Shown: positions 45,333 through 54,413, counted from the first letter of the stretch. The stretch is 64,000 nucleotides of DNA from Pedobacter caeni (GCF_900129215.1 NZ_FQUQ01000005.1:62001-126000), one strand, 5' to 3'. Translations and numbers: made by a program. The notes: a model not told the origin generated them from the sequence alone.

Positions 45333-45752
45333 TTAGTCCGGATGACACTGATCACAAATCCCTTTAATGATCAGGTTCATTTCCTCCGACTGGAATCTTT
45401 TGGGCAGGGAGATCTCCGGGATTTTGGTGTTGGGCAGACAAAAAGTCTCTTTACAAGTGTTGCAATAGAAATGAACATGAAGGTCATGGTGATGGTCTCC
45501 ATCGCAGTTGTCCTCACATAAAGCATATTTTGTAGCGCCTGTGCCATCTTCAATGCTGTGTACAAGGCCTTTTTCCTCAAAAGTTTTTAAGGTTCGGTAG
45601 AGGGTGATGCGGTCTGAGGGCCCCATTCCTTTCTCCAGGTCGTTCAAACTGATTGCTGCAACCTGTTTAGTCAAAAAATCCAGTACCAGTAAGCGCATGG
45701 CCGTGAGATTGATGTCCTTGTTTTTAAGCCGGTGTTCTATGTCCTTTGTCAT
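45333..45752 (-). CDS. Fur-family metalloregulator (Zur-like)
   Basis: A 139-residue repressor starting at MTKDIEHRLK. The longer frame (start 45824) would overlap the neighbouring gene by 47 nt and add a low-complexity Asn/Ser/Arg stretch, so the ATG at 45752 is preferred. The winged helix (about 10-80) contains DRITLYRTLKTFEEKGLVH. The metal/dimerisation half has DGDHHHDLHVHFYCNTC with the His cluster of a regulatory site. The pairs CNTC and CDQC form the usual structural zinc site. The neighbours (metal ATPase, RND pump) suggest zinc or related metals. The palindrome at 45315-45329 is the probable target. Upstream of the start, GATTGTATGA is repeated at 45764 and 45785, 21 bp apart. Confidence 0.9.
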   Translation of the reverse strand: MTKDIEHRLKNKDINLTAMRLLVLDFLTKQVAAISLNDLEKGMGPSDRITLYRTLKTFEEKGLVHSIEDGTGATKYALCEDNCDGDHHHDLHVHFYCNTCKETFCLPNTKIPEISLPKRFQSEEMNLIIKGICDQCHPD

Positions 45753-45777
45753 CCTTCTGTTTCGATTGTATGAACTG

Positions 45778-46167
45778 CTATTTGGATTGTATGAGGTCCC
45801 ATAAGTTACCATAAAGATCTTCAAAAACGGCCACAGTTCCGTAATATTCTTCTTTCGGTGGTCTGATGAAATGGATTCCTTTATCGGTCATGTCCTGATA
45901 ATCCCTCCAGAAATCATCTGTGTAAAGGAACAGAAATACACGGCCGCCGGTTTGGTTTCCAATCCGGCTTTTCTGTTCCTCATTTGCAGCCTTTGCCAGT
46001 AAAAGACCCGATTCCGGAGATCCGGGAGGGGCAATCCTCACCCAGCGTTTTGTGGGGCTTTGAACAGTATCTTCCAATAAAGTAAAATGCAGCTTCTGCG
46101 TGTAGAAGGCAATGGCTTCATCATAATCGGCAACTACCAGTGCCATATACCCAATCTGTTGTTTCAT
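45778..46167 (-). CDS. VOC-fold (glyoxalase/bleomycin-resistance-like) protein
   Basis: About 129 residues covering both beta-alpha-beta-beta-beta halves of a vicinal-oxygen-chelate domain. The opening IGYMALVVADYDEAIAFYTQKL and the ending TVAVFEDLYGNLWDLIQ are standard. A TTG at 46176 would add three residues; the ATG at 46167 lies 6 nt after a TAATTTTG box and is preferred. The motif E-D-L-Y-G-N-L-W is the C-terminal metal-ligand region of the fold. The substrate is unknown; the position between a metal pump operon and a Fur gene could mean metal-linked stress detoxification, but a chance neighbour is equally possible. Confidence 0.85.
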   Translation of the reverse strand: MKQQIGYMALVVADYDEAIAFYTQKLHFTLLEDTVQSPTKRWVRIAPPGSPESGLLLAKAANEEQKSRIGNQTGGRVFLFLYTDDFWRDYQDMTDKGIHFIRPPKEEYYGTVAVFEDLYGNLWDLIQSK

Positions 46168-46173
46168 CCTTTG

Positions 46174-46181
46174 CAAAATTA
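46174..46181 (-). promoter_or_regulatory. TAnnTTTG -7 box of the VOC gene
   Basis: On the minus strand TAATTTTG is followed by CAAAGG and ATG, 6 nt spacing. It lies in the 19-nt gap after the RND adaptor gene, so VOC and Fur may have their own leaderless promoter. Confidence 0.5.
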
Positions 46182-46186
46182 GGGAT

Positions 46187-47455
46187 TTAATGGGAGTGTT
46201 CCGAAGGACCCGAAGATTTTGACTGCAGGTAAAATGCCCCTTTGGTTACCAATCGTGTGTTTGGCGGTAGTTTTTCCAATGGGTTGATGTTGATATAACC
46301 CAGTTCTGAAACCCCGGTCACGACTTCAATTTTTTTGAAATGTGTCCCATGCCCTGCTTCTTTTTCTCCTCCTTTTGCTTCCTCTTCCACAATAAAAATG
46401 TATTCCTTGCCTTCTGCTTTTACCACCGCATCAATGGGTACTGCAGGAGAAAGTGCGGTTCCTACACTGATCAGTCCGGTTACATACATGCCGGGAATCA
46501 GGTTGCTCAATGGTCTGGTGATGACCGCATGAACGATAACCCCTTTGGTGTCATCTTCGAAAGATTTGTTGATCCCGTTTAATACTCCTTCAATCTGCTG
46601 ATTTTCCTGGTTGGTGAGTCTGAAACTTACTTTCTGACCGATTTTTACTTTAAAGAGGTCTTTTTCATAGACCAGCAGGTCGGCATGGATTTTCGAATTG
46701 TCTACGATATCCATCAGGGAAGTCCCGGGCTGGATGAAAGATCCGGTGGTCACTGAGATGGTTCCAATTGTACCTGCAATCGGTGCAATGACCGGAATTT
46801 CCGAGATGATTTTACCGGAAGCAACCCTGGCAGGAGAGATCCCCAATTGTTGTAACTGGCGTTCCAATGCCTTGATCTTGGATAATTCTGAACGGTAATT
46901 TGCTTCGGCCAGCTGATGGGATTTCCCTGTTCCGGCATCTGCCGCCTTTAGTTGCTGCTGACGTTTATATTCTGCATCGACAAAACTGAAGCCATTCTTT
47001 GAAGAAAGGTAATCCTGTTGCAAACGGATCATGTCCTGATTCTCCATAATGGCCAATACCTGTCCTTTATGTACTTTTTGTCCTTCCAACACACTGATCC
47101 TGCGGATAATTCCACCGGAAAGCAGGTTTACTTTTGCTTCATTTTGAGGAGGCACAGCCAATTGTCCACTTGCTTTTACTACTGCGGTGAGGTTTTTCTC
47201 TTCAATTTTGCCGATCTGAATGTCTACAGCTTTCATTTGCTGTTCCGTTAATTCGATCTCATCGCTGTGTCCTTCTTCTCCATGTCCGCCTTCTTCATGA
47301 CCTGCTTCATCTCCTTCTTTGTGTCCTGCCTCTTTACCTGCTTCTGCAGTTTCCTTTGCCGATTTTTCATTGCTTCCGCCGCAGGAAGTCATGCTGATGC
47401 TCATGGAAATGGCGATCATTAGGGCAAGCTGGAATTGTTTTTTATATAAGTTCAT
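46187..47455 (-). CDS. RND efflux periplasmic adaptor (CusB/CzcB-type membrane-fusion protein)
   Basis: A 422-residue lipoprotein (lipobox MTSCGGS, Cys25). After it comes a His/Glu/Gly-rich stretch (about 30-65, repeats of GHEEGGHGEEGH) likely to bind metal. The barrel-sandwich/lipoyl halves hold GGIIRRISVLEGQKVHKGQVL and PVIAPIAGTIGTISVTTGSF, flanking a helical hairpin (about 140-210). The beta-barrel and membrane-proximal domains follow, and the end is again His-containing (EHSH). It links the inner-membrane pump to the outer-membrane channel. It starts 4 nt after the pump gene's stop, so they are co-translated. The His-rich region parallels that of the nearby P-type ATPase. Confidence 0.92.
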   Translation of the reverse strand: MNLYKKQFQLALMIAISMSISMTSCGGSNEKSAKETAEAGKEAGHKEGDEAGHEEGGHGEEGHSDEIELTEQQMKAVDIQIGKIEEKNLTAVVKASGQLAVPPQNEAKVNLLSGGIIRRISVLEGQKVHKGQVLAIMENQDMIRLQQDYLSSKNGFSFVDAEYKRQQQLKAADAGTGKSHQLAEANYRSELSKIKALERQLQQLGISPARVASGKIISEIPVIAPIAGTIGTISVTTGSFIQPGTSLMDIVDNSKIHADLLVYEKDLFKVKIGQKVSFRLTNQENQQIEGVLNGINKSFEDDTKGVIVHAVITRPLSNLIPGMYVTGLISVGTALSPAVPIDAVVKAEGKEYIFIVEEEAKGGEKEAGHGTHFKKIEVVTGVSELGYININPLEKLPPNTRLVTKGAFYLQSKSSGPSEHSH

Positions 47456-47459
47456 CTGA

Positions 47460-50400
47460 TTATTCTCCTTTGATAAATGCTAATTGAATGGTAGTCTGGT
47501 TTAATTGATTGAGGGTTTCCAGGTAGGTAATCCTGCTTTGAACAGCGAGGGAAATGTTCTGTACATATTCCATGTAGCCGATTTCTCCAAGATCAAAAGA
47601 TACCTGGGCAATGCGCAGTTGTTCTGAGGCCTGTTTCAGACCTTCCGAAGTGTAGTAGTCTACGGTCTGTTTGTTCTTCAGGTATTCCTGAAAGGCCTGT
47701 TTGTACTGGATTTCAAATTGTTGCTGTGCATTCTGGTAGTCCGTCTCTGCAATTTGCGCAGCGATCTTTTCGCTTTTTACTTTTGCGCGTCCTGCTCCAT
47801 TGAATAAGGGGACGGCAACACCAAACTGCAAACCGGCAATTCTGGTGCCCGGGGTGTAATCGCGGTTCAGGTTTGCAGGATCAAAAGACCGGATCACGAG
47901 CTGCTGACTGTAACCAAGGGTGAAATCAGGCAATGCTTTCGCTTTTTGAAGACCGATTTTTGCCTTGGCAAGGGCAATCTGTTGCTGATGAACACTCAGT
48001 AGTGGATTGCTGCTGTTGCCTAATGTCTGTTCCGATCCGGGAGAAAGAACGGGTAGTTTTTTTTCTTCCAGAAGGATAGGGGTTCTTGTGTTCATCAACT
48101 GCTGAAGCTGTAGCTCCTGAACCTTTAAACCTGCTTTGGCTGCATTTTTTAAGCTTTGCACTTCCTGATATTTGTTCCTTGCGGTCATGAGTTCCAGGTT
48201 GGAGGTTTCTCCGGATTTATACCGGACCTCTGCTTTTTTGATGAAATTCCGGTATACGCTGTCCTGAAAATCAAGGACTTTCAGGCTTTCCTGAAAGAAG
48301 AGGTAATGGTAATACGCAAGTTTGGTATCTCTGATGATTTCTGCACGGGTATAGCGGACCGACTGCTCGGAGGCCGAAGTCTGCAGGTTCAAAACTTTCT
48401 GCTGGTTTTTATAGAGTCCCGGCCAGGCAAAAGTCTGGGTCACATTAATTGCATTGTCATTTCCACCTCCGCTGGTTGGATCCTGAGAAAGGGAGAATTC
48501 TGTCTTTCCGGGATCAAAACCTGTTTTTTGCAGAGCCTGTGCATGTGTGGTTCCCAGACTGGCAGATTTCAGTTTCAGGTTGTTTCTCAGGGCCATAGAA
48601 AGGACGCTGTCCAGACTAAGAGGGCTGTTGCTGTTTTGTGCATGAGCCTGCTGGCTGCCTCCGATTCCAATGAAACTAAAGATCAGGGCAAGGCTTAGTG
48701 CTTTAGCGGTTTTTCCGGCTTTGATCTTTTTATCGGCAAACATAAGGTACAGACAAGGCAGCACGAACAAGGTGAGCAGGGTGGCCGAAAGGAGGCCTCC
48801 GATCACGACTGTGGCCAGAGGTTTCTGTACTTCTGCACCTGCGCTTCCGGATAAGGCCATTGGTAAAAAGCCCAGAGAAGCTACTGCTGCGGTCATGATC
48901 ACGGGGCGTAACCTTACTTTAGTCCCTTCGATTACGCGTTGATAAATATCTGTCATTCCTTCTTCTTTTAATTGATTGAAATAGCCGATCAGCACAATTC
49001 CGTTGAGTACCGCCACCCCAAAGAGGGCAATAAAACCAACTCCTGCAGAAATACTGAAAGGCATGTCTCTGAGTAGCAAAGCGAATACGCCACCAATCGC
49101 AGAAAGCGGAACCGCAGTAAAAATGAGGATCGTTTGAGCGAACGATTTGAAGGTCGCATACAATAAACCCATGATCAGGAGCAGGGCAATCGGAACGGCA
49201 ATGGAAAGCCTGTCTTTGGCTTTGGTCAGGTTTTCAAACTGGCCACCATAAGTCAGGTAATATCCTGAAGGCAGTTTTAATTTGGCGTTGAGGATTTGCT
49301 GGATTTCCGATACGGTCCGTTCCACATCACGTCCTTTCACGTTAAAACCTACATAGATCCTTCGTTTTCCATCTTCCCTGGAAATTTGTGCAGGTGCATT
49401 TTTTAACAATACACTGGCCACCTGATTGAGGGGTACTTTATTGCCTGAAGGGAGTGGAAGATACAGGTTTTCGATGCTGGAGATGTTTTCCCTCAGGTCT
49501 CTTTCCAGGCGTACCACCATTTCAAAGCGTTTTTCGCCTTCAAAGATGACTCCTGCGGTATTTCCTGCAAAGGCGGTCCGGAGCAGGGTGTTGACTTCAG
49601 AAATGCTCAGTCCGTATTGTGCAATTTTATCACGGTCGTATTCTACTACAATCTGCGGTAATCCGGTCACCTGTTCTACAAAAGGCTCATTTACACCGGA
49701 TACAGGGGTGATTAACTTTGCTATTTTATTGGCCTGCTGGGTGAGGACATCCAGGTCTTCCCCATAAATTTTTATGGCTACATCCTGACGGACACCCGTC
49801 ATCAGCTCATTGAAACGCATTTGCATTGGCTGGGTGATTTCGATATTGACCCCTGGCAGGATAGACAAAGCCTTTTCCATCTTTTCCGACATTTCGGCTT
49901 TTGAGGAAGCGCTTTTCCATTCTTCTTTAGGTTTCATGGCCACCATCATGTCCCCGCGCTCTACAGGCATGGGATCGGTAGGGATCTCTGCGCTTCCGAT
50001 TCGGGTAACGACTTGTTTTACTTCCGGAAACTGTGCTTTTAAGATTTTTTCGGCCTTGCCAAAGGTTTCTACCACCTGGGTCAGAGAGGTTCCCTGTGAC
50101 ATAGAGATTTCTACGGCAAGATCACCCTCTTCCAGCTGAGGCAGGAATTCTCCACCCATGCGGTTAAACACAAAAAGGGTGAAGGCAAAGAGTACGATGG
50201 CAAATGCTACGGTTAATTTCTTGAATTTCAGCACTTGAATCAAGGCTGGCTGATACACCCTGCGCAAAGCATCCATGATCTTATCTGAGATGTTGCGTTT
50301 GTGGGTGGTGTTTTTGCTCAGGAATAAGGCCGTCATCATCGGAACGTAAGTCATGGACAAGATAAAGGCTCCTACAATGGCAAATACAACGGTTTGAGCC

Positions 50401-51836
50401 ATGGGTTTAAACATTTTCCCTTCAATACCTACCAGGGATAACAATGGAAGGTAAACGATCAGAATGATGATTTCCCCGAAGGCGGCGCTGTTTCTGATTT
50501 TTGAGGAAGCTGTATATACTTCTTCATCCATCTGAGTCTGGGTTAAAGGAGTGGCGTTCTCAGCCGAATTTCTGGCGCTTAGCCTGAAGATAATGGCTTC
50601 TACAATGATGACCGCACCATCTACGATCAGTCCGAAATCTATTGCCCCAAGGCTCATCAGGTTTCCGGAAACTCCGAACAACCGCATCATGGCAAAGGCG
50701 AAAAGCATGGATAGGGGGATCACAGAAGCAACTACCAGGCCCGCTCTCCAGTTTCCCAGCAATAGCAACAGCACAAAAATAACGATCAGTGCACCTTCGA
50801 TCAGGTTTTTCTGAACGGTACTGATGGAGCGGCCTACCAGTTCGGTCCGGTCGATAAAAGGCTCGATGACCACCCCTTCAGGAAGTGATTTCTGAATCTG
50901 AACGATTCTTTCTTTCACATGTTTGATGACTTCATTGAAGTTCTCTCCTTTTAACATCAGGGTAATCCCTGCAACGACTTCACCTTCGCCATCCCGGGTT
51001 ACTGCACCATAACGGGTAGCTGTTCCAAACTGAACAGTAGCGACATCCCGGATCAGAATGGGTACACCGCCCATATTTTTAACGACGATTTTTTCAATGT
51101 CGGCCAGGCTTTTTACCTGCCCTACACCCCGGATGGTATAAGAATTACTCTGTTGTTCGATATAAGAGCCTCCGGTATTTTCATTGTTGTTTTCCAGTGC
51201 CTTGTAAATATCGGCAATGGTGATGTTGAGGGAGTTCAGCTTGTCGTTGTCCAGGGCAATTTCGTATTGTTTGACATATCCTCCCCATCCGCTCACTTCG
51301 GCAACGCCTTTTGTTCCTGCCAGTTGTGTCCGTACTACCCAGTCCTGCAGGGTCCTGAGGTCTGTGGCGGAATATTTTTCTTCATAACCTTTTTTGGTAT
51401 GGAGTACGTACTGGTAAATCTCTCCCAGTCCGGTGGTAATGGGGGCGAGGGTGGGCGAAGCCAGTCCTTTAGGGATGTTTCCTTCCGCTTCTTTTAATTG
51501 CGCACCTACCTGTTGCCGGGCCCAGTAAATGTCAGTTTCGTCTTCAAAGACGATGGTAATCACCGAAATTCCTGACCTGGAGATGGATCGTTTTTCGATC
51601 ACTTCAGGGATATTGGCCATGGCCAGTTCTATTGGAGCAGTAATGAACTGCTCTACTTCCTGGGCACCTAAACTTGGGGCCTGGGTGATGATCTGTACCT
51701 GGTTATTGGTGATGTCGGGGACAGCATCAATAGGGAGCTTTGTTAAGGAATAAATCCCCCAGAGGATCAGGGCAAGGGTCATTAAACCAATTGCCAGTTT
51801 ATTCTTGATAGAAAAATGGATAATCTTGTCAAACAT
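47460..51836 (-). CDS. CzcA/CusA heavy-metal RND pump fused to a TolC-like outer-membrane factor
   Basis: A 1458-residue fusion. Residues 1 to about 1035 are a full heavy-metal RND transporter: KLPIDAVPDITNNQVQI at the N-terminus, LGAIDFGLIVDGAVIIVEA with the proton-relay acidic residues, and GVGFIALFGVAVLNGIVLI near the end. A hydrophobic segment LSLALIFSFIGIGG followed by QQAHAQ (about 1045-1065) looks like a buried signal peptide. Residues about 1070-1458 are a TolC/CusC-type outer-membrane factor with helical repeats (LDSVLSMALRNNLKLKSASL). Together with the adaptor this encodes a complete tripartite metal pump in two genes. Such fusions are known in Bacteroidota. Whether the protein is cleaved at the internal signal is unknown. 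Confidence 0.92.
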   Translation of the reverse strand: MFDKIIHFSIKNKLAIGLMTLALILWGIYSLTKLPIDAVPDITNNQVQIITQAPSLGAQEVEQFITAPIELAMANIPEVIEKRSISRSGISVITIVFEDETDIYWARQQVGAQLKEAEGNIPKGLASPTLAPITTGLGEIYQYVLHTKKGYEEKYSATDLRTLQDWVVRTQLAGTKGVAEVSGWGGYVKQYEIALDNDKLNSLNITIADIYKALENNNENTGGSYIEQQSNSYTIRGVGQVKSLADIEKIVVKNMGGVPILIRDVATVQFGTATRYGAVTRDGEGEVVAGITLMLKGENFNEVIKHVKERIVQIQKSLPEGVVIEPFIDRTELVGRSISTVQKNLIEGALIVIFVLLLLLGNWRAGLVVASVIPLSMLFAFAMMRLFGVSGNLMSLGAIDFGLIVDGAVIIVEAIIFRLSARNSAENATPLTQTQMDEEVYTASSKIRNSAAFGEIIILIVYLPLLSLVGIEGKMFKPMAQTVVFAIVGAFILSMTYVPMMTALFLSKNTTHKRNISDKIMDALRRVYQPALIQVLKFKKLTVAFAIVLFAFTLFVFNRMGGEFLPQLEEGDLAVEISMSQGTSLTQVVETFGKAEKILKAQFPEVKQVVTRIGSAEIPTDPMPVERGDMMVAMKPKEEWKSASSKAEMSEKMEKALSILPGVNIEITQPMQMRFNELMTGVRQDVAIKIYGEDLDVLTQQANKIAKLITPVSGVNEPFVEQVTGLPQIVVEYDRDKIAQYGLSISEVNTLLRTAFAGNTAGVIFEGEKRFEMVVRLERDLRENISSIENLYLPLPSGNKVPLNQVASVLLKNAPAQISREDGKRRIYVGFNVKGRDVERTVSEIQQILNAKLKLPSGYYLTYGGQFENLTKAKDRLSIAVPIALLLIMGLLYATFKSFAQTILIFTAVPLSAIGGVFALLLRDMPFSISAGVGFIALFGVAVLNGIVLIGYFNQLKEEGMTDIYQRVIEGTKVRLRPVIMTAAVASLGFLPMALSGSAGAEVQKPLATVVIGGLLSATLLTLFVLPCLYLMFADKKIKAGKTAKALSLALIFSFIGIGGSQQAHAQNSNSPLSLDSVLSMALRNNLKLKSASLGTTHAQALQKTGFDPGKTEFSLSQDPTSGGGNDNAINVTQTFAWPGLYKNQQKVLNLQTSASEQSVRYTRAEIIRDTKLAYYHYLFFQESLKVLDFQDSVYRNFIKKAEVRYKSGETSNLELMTARNKYQEVQSLKNAAKAGLKVQELQLQQLMNTRTPILLEEKKLPVLSPGSEQTLGNSSNPLLSVHQQQIALAKAKIGLQKAKALPDFTLGYSQQLVIRSFDPANLNRDYTPGTRIAGLQFGVAVPLFNGAGRAKVKSEKIAAQIAETDYQNAQQQFEIQYKQAFQEYLKNKQTVDYYTSEGLKQASEQLRIAQVSFDLGEIGYMEYVQNISLAVQSRITYLETLNQLNQTTIQLAFIKGE

Positions 51837-51924
51837 ACGGTCTGTCTGTTTTTATAGCCTGTTAAATGGCAGGAAGTTCCGGCCATGAGCAGATGGTAAA
51901 TAAATCGGTAAAAAGAAAATGGAT

Positions 51925-52245
51925 TTATACCAGCTGAGGCGGCTGCCAGATGTCACCGGCAAAAACAATCACAGGAGAAATGGGCAATTCAGGGTAGCTG
52001 CTTTCTTTTTGAAAGAGGCTGGTGGATTGCACAAGATAAGCAGGGCTGGTCAAAGCGAAAGCCTGACAGCTGCTGCAATGAAAAAATGGGGAACAGGTAT
52101 GTGGACTTTCTTCCGAATCACATGGAACATCTTCTGTCTGACAGTATTGAGTTTCCGGAGTACGGAGGGTAGCTTCGTCGTCACAGCATGGCCATACAGA
52201 TAGGGCCAGAACGCAGAACGTAAATATGAAAGCTAAGTATCTCAC
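51925..52245 (-). CDS. Small exported Cys-rich protein (DUF6660-like)
   Basis: A 106-residue protein with a signal-like N-terminus (about 2-18). It is Cys-rich, with a pair WPCCDDE and further Cys through HCSSCQAF, and ends IWQPPQLV. I recall proteins of this kind (DUF6660) in front of metal-efflux operons in Bacteroidota. The start is GTG at 52243-52245, supported by a TAAGTTTG box 4 nt upstream; no ATG lies near in frame. It precedes the RND pump gene by 88 nt on the same strand. The cysteines suggest metal binding in the periplasm, perhaps as a sensor or chaperone. Function is unproven. Confidence 0.75.
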   Translation of the reverse strand: MRYLAFIFTFCVLALSVWPCCDDEATLRTPETQYCQTEDVPCDSEESPHTCSPFFHCSSCQAFALTSPAYLVQSTSLFQKESSYPELPISPVIVFAGDIWQPPQLV

Positions 52246-52249
52246 CCCG

Positions 52250-52257
52250 CAAACTTA
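52250..52257 (-). promoter_or_regulatory. TAnnTTTG -7 box of the Cys-rich gene / RND operon
   Basis: On the minus strand TAAGTTTG, then CGGG, then the GTG start: 4-nt spacing. It is the probable main promoter of the metal RND operon. No clear -33 element is visible in the AT-rich upstream DNA. Confidence 0.5.
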
Positions 52258-52306
52258 TATAATTTTTTAAAACTGAAGTTATCTTTCGTGGTTTTTTTAT
52301 TGGAAA

Positions 52307-53404
52307 TTAAGAATTTATCTCGTTTAAAGGCTTTTTTGTTGATCCGGGATAGTACTTCTTTCTAAACCAGAATGCGACGTTGACAAGTGCAATCAGGGCC
52401 GGGACTTCTACCAACGGGCCGATGACACCAGCAAAGGCTTGTCCGGAGTTGATGCCAAACACCCCGATTGCTACTGCTATGGCAAGTTCAAAGTTGTTTC
52501 CCGTGGCGGTAAATGCAATGGATGCGCTTTTGGAATAATCTGCGCCAAAGTACTTTCCCGCAAAGAAGCTGCAGACAAACATCAGCACAAAATAAATGGT
52601 TAATGGAATGGCAATGCGAGCTACATCCATAGGAATCTGAACAATAAGCGCTCCTTTAAGGCTAAACATGATGACAATGGTAAACAATAAGGCGATCAGC
52701 GTAATTGGGGAGATGAAAGGGATGAATTTCTCCTGAAACCACTTTTCTCCTTTTAAGCGGATAAGGGCGTATCTGCTGATGATGCCTAAGGCAAATGGAA
52801 TCCCCAGATAAATGGCTACACTTTCTGCGATTTGACCGATGGTAATGTTTACTTCCAGTCCTTTTAACCCAAACAGAGGAGGGAGGACCGTAATAAATAC
52901 ATAAGCATATACACTATATAATAAGACCTGGAAAATGCTGTTCAGTGCAATCAGCCCTGCAGCATATTCCCGGTCTCCTTCTGCCAGTTCATTCCAAACC
53001 ACCACCATGGCAATGCATCTGGCCAGTCCGATGAGGATCAATCCGGTCATATATTCAGGATAATCTCTCAGGAAGGTGATGGCCAGAACGAACATCAAGA
53101 CAGGGCCAATGATCCAGTTCAATACCAGCGAAGTACTCAGGACTTTAGTGTCTTTAAACACTTTTCCCATATTTTCATACTTTACCTTTGCCAGGGGAGG
53201 ATACATCATCAGGATCAAACCGATAGCGAGCGGAATATTGGTTGTTCCGCTGGAAAAGGAATTGATCATTTGGGAAGAGGAGGGGATGAGATAACCCAGG
53301 CTCACTCCAATGGCCATGGCCAGGAAGATCCATAAAGTAAGGTAGCGGTCTAAAAAACTAAGTTTCTTTCTTTCGCTTGCCGGGAAACAGTGGTTTGCAG
53401 ACAT
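52307..53404 (-). CDS. arsB: ACR3-family arsenite efflux transporter
   Basis: A 365-residue inner-membrane carrier with about ten membrane helices. GLARCIAMVVVWNELA contains the conserved Cys (about residue 130) essential in ACR3 transporters, and ATGNNFELAIAVAIGVFG is the other family signature. It expels arsenite (or antimonite) by proton antiport. Its start lies 4 nt from the stop of arsC, in the operon arsR-DUF6428-arsC-ACR3. It belongs to the ACR3 class, not the unrelated E. coli ArsB class, although the symbol arsB is used for both. Confidence 0.95.
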   Translation of the reverse strand: MSANHCFPASERKKLSFLDRYLTLWIFLAMAIGVSLGYLIPSSSQMINSFSSGTTNIPLAIGLILMMYPPLAKVKYENMGKVFKDTKVLSTSLVLNWIIGPVLMFVLAITFLRDYPEYMTGLILIGLARCIAMVVVWNELAEGDREYAAGLIALNSIFQVLLYSVYAYVFITVLPPLFGLKGLEVNITIGQIAESVAIYLGIPFALGIISRYALIRLKGEKWFQEKFIPFISPITLIALLFTIVIMFSLKGALIVQIPMDVARIAIPLTIYFVLMFVCSFFAGKYFGADYSKSASIAFTATGNNFELAIAVAIGVFGINSGQAFAGVIGPLVEVPALIALVNVAFWFRKKYYPGSTKKPLNEINS

Positions 53405-53408
53405 GTGG

Positions 53409-53825
53409 TTAATGGAGGTTTTCGTTTACAAAATTCTGAGTATAGCTTTTAATGAGGTCCCGGACCTCTGCAAATTGTGTCCTGATCTCTTCTTCTGTTC
53501 CCTTTGCTTTAGCGGGATCAGGAAAGTTATAATGGAATTTAACAGCCTGGGTAGGGAAGTAGGGACAGCTTTCTTTTGCGTTGTCACATACGGTGATCAC
53601 AAAATCGAAATTGATGTCCATGTATTCCTCCACATTGTTAGAGGTATGGCCGGAAATGTCGATTCCATCCGCTTTCATCGTTTCTATGGCCCTTGGGTTT
53701 ACGCCATGGGTTTCTATGCCTGCACTATAAATCAGCGCTTTATTGCCTGCAAAATGTCTTAAATAACCTTCTGCCAGCTGACTGCGGCAACTGTTTCCGG
53801 TACACAATACCAATACTTTTTTCAT
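53409..53825 (-). CDS. arsC: Arsenate reductase, low-molecular-weight phosphatase type
   Basis: A 138-residue cytoplasmic enzyme that reduces arsenate to arsenite for export by the ACR3 carrier next to it. The P-loop CTGNSCRS gives the nucleophile Cys8 and Arg14. Cys80 and Cys87 in VCDNAKESCPYF correspond to the redox pair of the thioredoxin-coupled class (Staphylococcus type). FPDPAKAKG holds the usual Asp-Pro general acid. All catalytic cysteines are present. It follows the DUF6428-like gene by 15 nt. Confidence 0.94.
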   Translation of the reverse strand: MKKVLVLCTGNSCRSQLAEGYLRHFAGNKALIYSAGIETHGVNPRAIETMKADGIDISGHTSNNVEEYMDINFDFVITVCDNAKESCPYFPTQAVKFHYNFPDPAKAKGTEEEIRTQFAEVRDLIKSYTQNFVNENLH

Positions 53826-53840
53826 ATCATCTTTAATAAA

Positions 53841-54410
53841 TTAGCAACATCCGGAATCAGGGCTGCATACCGGCCCGTCTGAAGCAAGGTTAATCAGTTG
53901 AATTTTAGGTTTTGCAGTTTCCGCTGCAGGGGTACAGCATTCTTCTCCGCTCTCTGTAGTGCCACAGCTGCCTCCACGGTTAATGGCTTTGCATTGTGTT
54001 TCATCAGGGATCAGGTTGACGATCAGGTTTTCTCCTTCAATGTTTAAGGTTCCAGGATACATTTGTCTGGTGTCAAACTGAGAGTTTCCGAATTCAATCT
54101 TTACAATGCCCAATGGGTTCAGTGGAAGTGATTTCTCTACAAGTTGCACAATAGAAAGTGCTTTATTCACCTGCATGGCTCTTTCACTGTCTTTCTGAGC
54201 AGGTTCCCAAAGCTGAACGATGATTTCTGTCCAGGAGTTCATGACGCCACCGCAATCTACAGATACGATAGGTGCCTGTTTAATTTCTGTGATGTGATAG
54301 GAAGCATCTACCCATTTATCTGCTGCATATTGAAATTGCAGGGTCAGTTCCGGATGTTCCTGAAGCTTTGTTTTAAAGCTTTGCCAGTTCATTAATGTGG
54401 TTGTGTTCAT
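53841..54410 (-). CDS. DUF6428-like ars-operon protein with Cys-rich C-terminus
   Basis: A 189-residue cytoplasmic protein found between arsR and arsC. The body (about 5-145) has no motif I can link to a known activity; proteins of this kind in Bacteroidota ars operons are annotated DUF6428. The C-terminal part has two cysteine clusters, CGTTESGEECC and, at the very end, CSPDSGCC. They could bind trivalent arsenic, making it a candidate metallochaperone or sequestering protein. That is inference from composition and position. Its start codon is 3 nt from a 16-bp motif shared with the arsR promoter. Confidence 0.8.
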   Translation of the reverse strand: MNTTTLMNWQSFKTKLQEHPELTLQFQYAADKWVDASYHITEIKQAPIVSVDCGGVMNSWTEIIVQLWEPAQKDSERAMQVNKALSIVQLVEKSLPLNPLGIVKIEFGNSQFDTRQMYPGTLNIEGENLIVNLIPDETQCKAINRGGSCGTTESGEECCTPAAETAKPKIQLINLASDGPVCSPDSGCC

Positions 54411-54413
54411 AAT

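Noticed and set aside
45333..45824. Longer start for the Fur-type gene at 45824
   Set aside because: It would overlap the VOC gene by 47 nt and add an Asn/Ser/Arg-rich stretch not typical of Fur proteins; ATG 45752 gives the normal length.
51919..52203. 94-residue plus-strand frame over the Cys-rich gene
   Set aside because: The minus-strand frame has a signal peptide, a Cys pattern and a promoter box; the plus frame has none of these.
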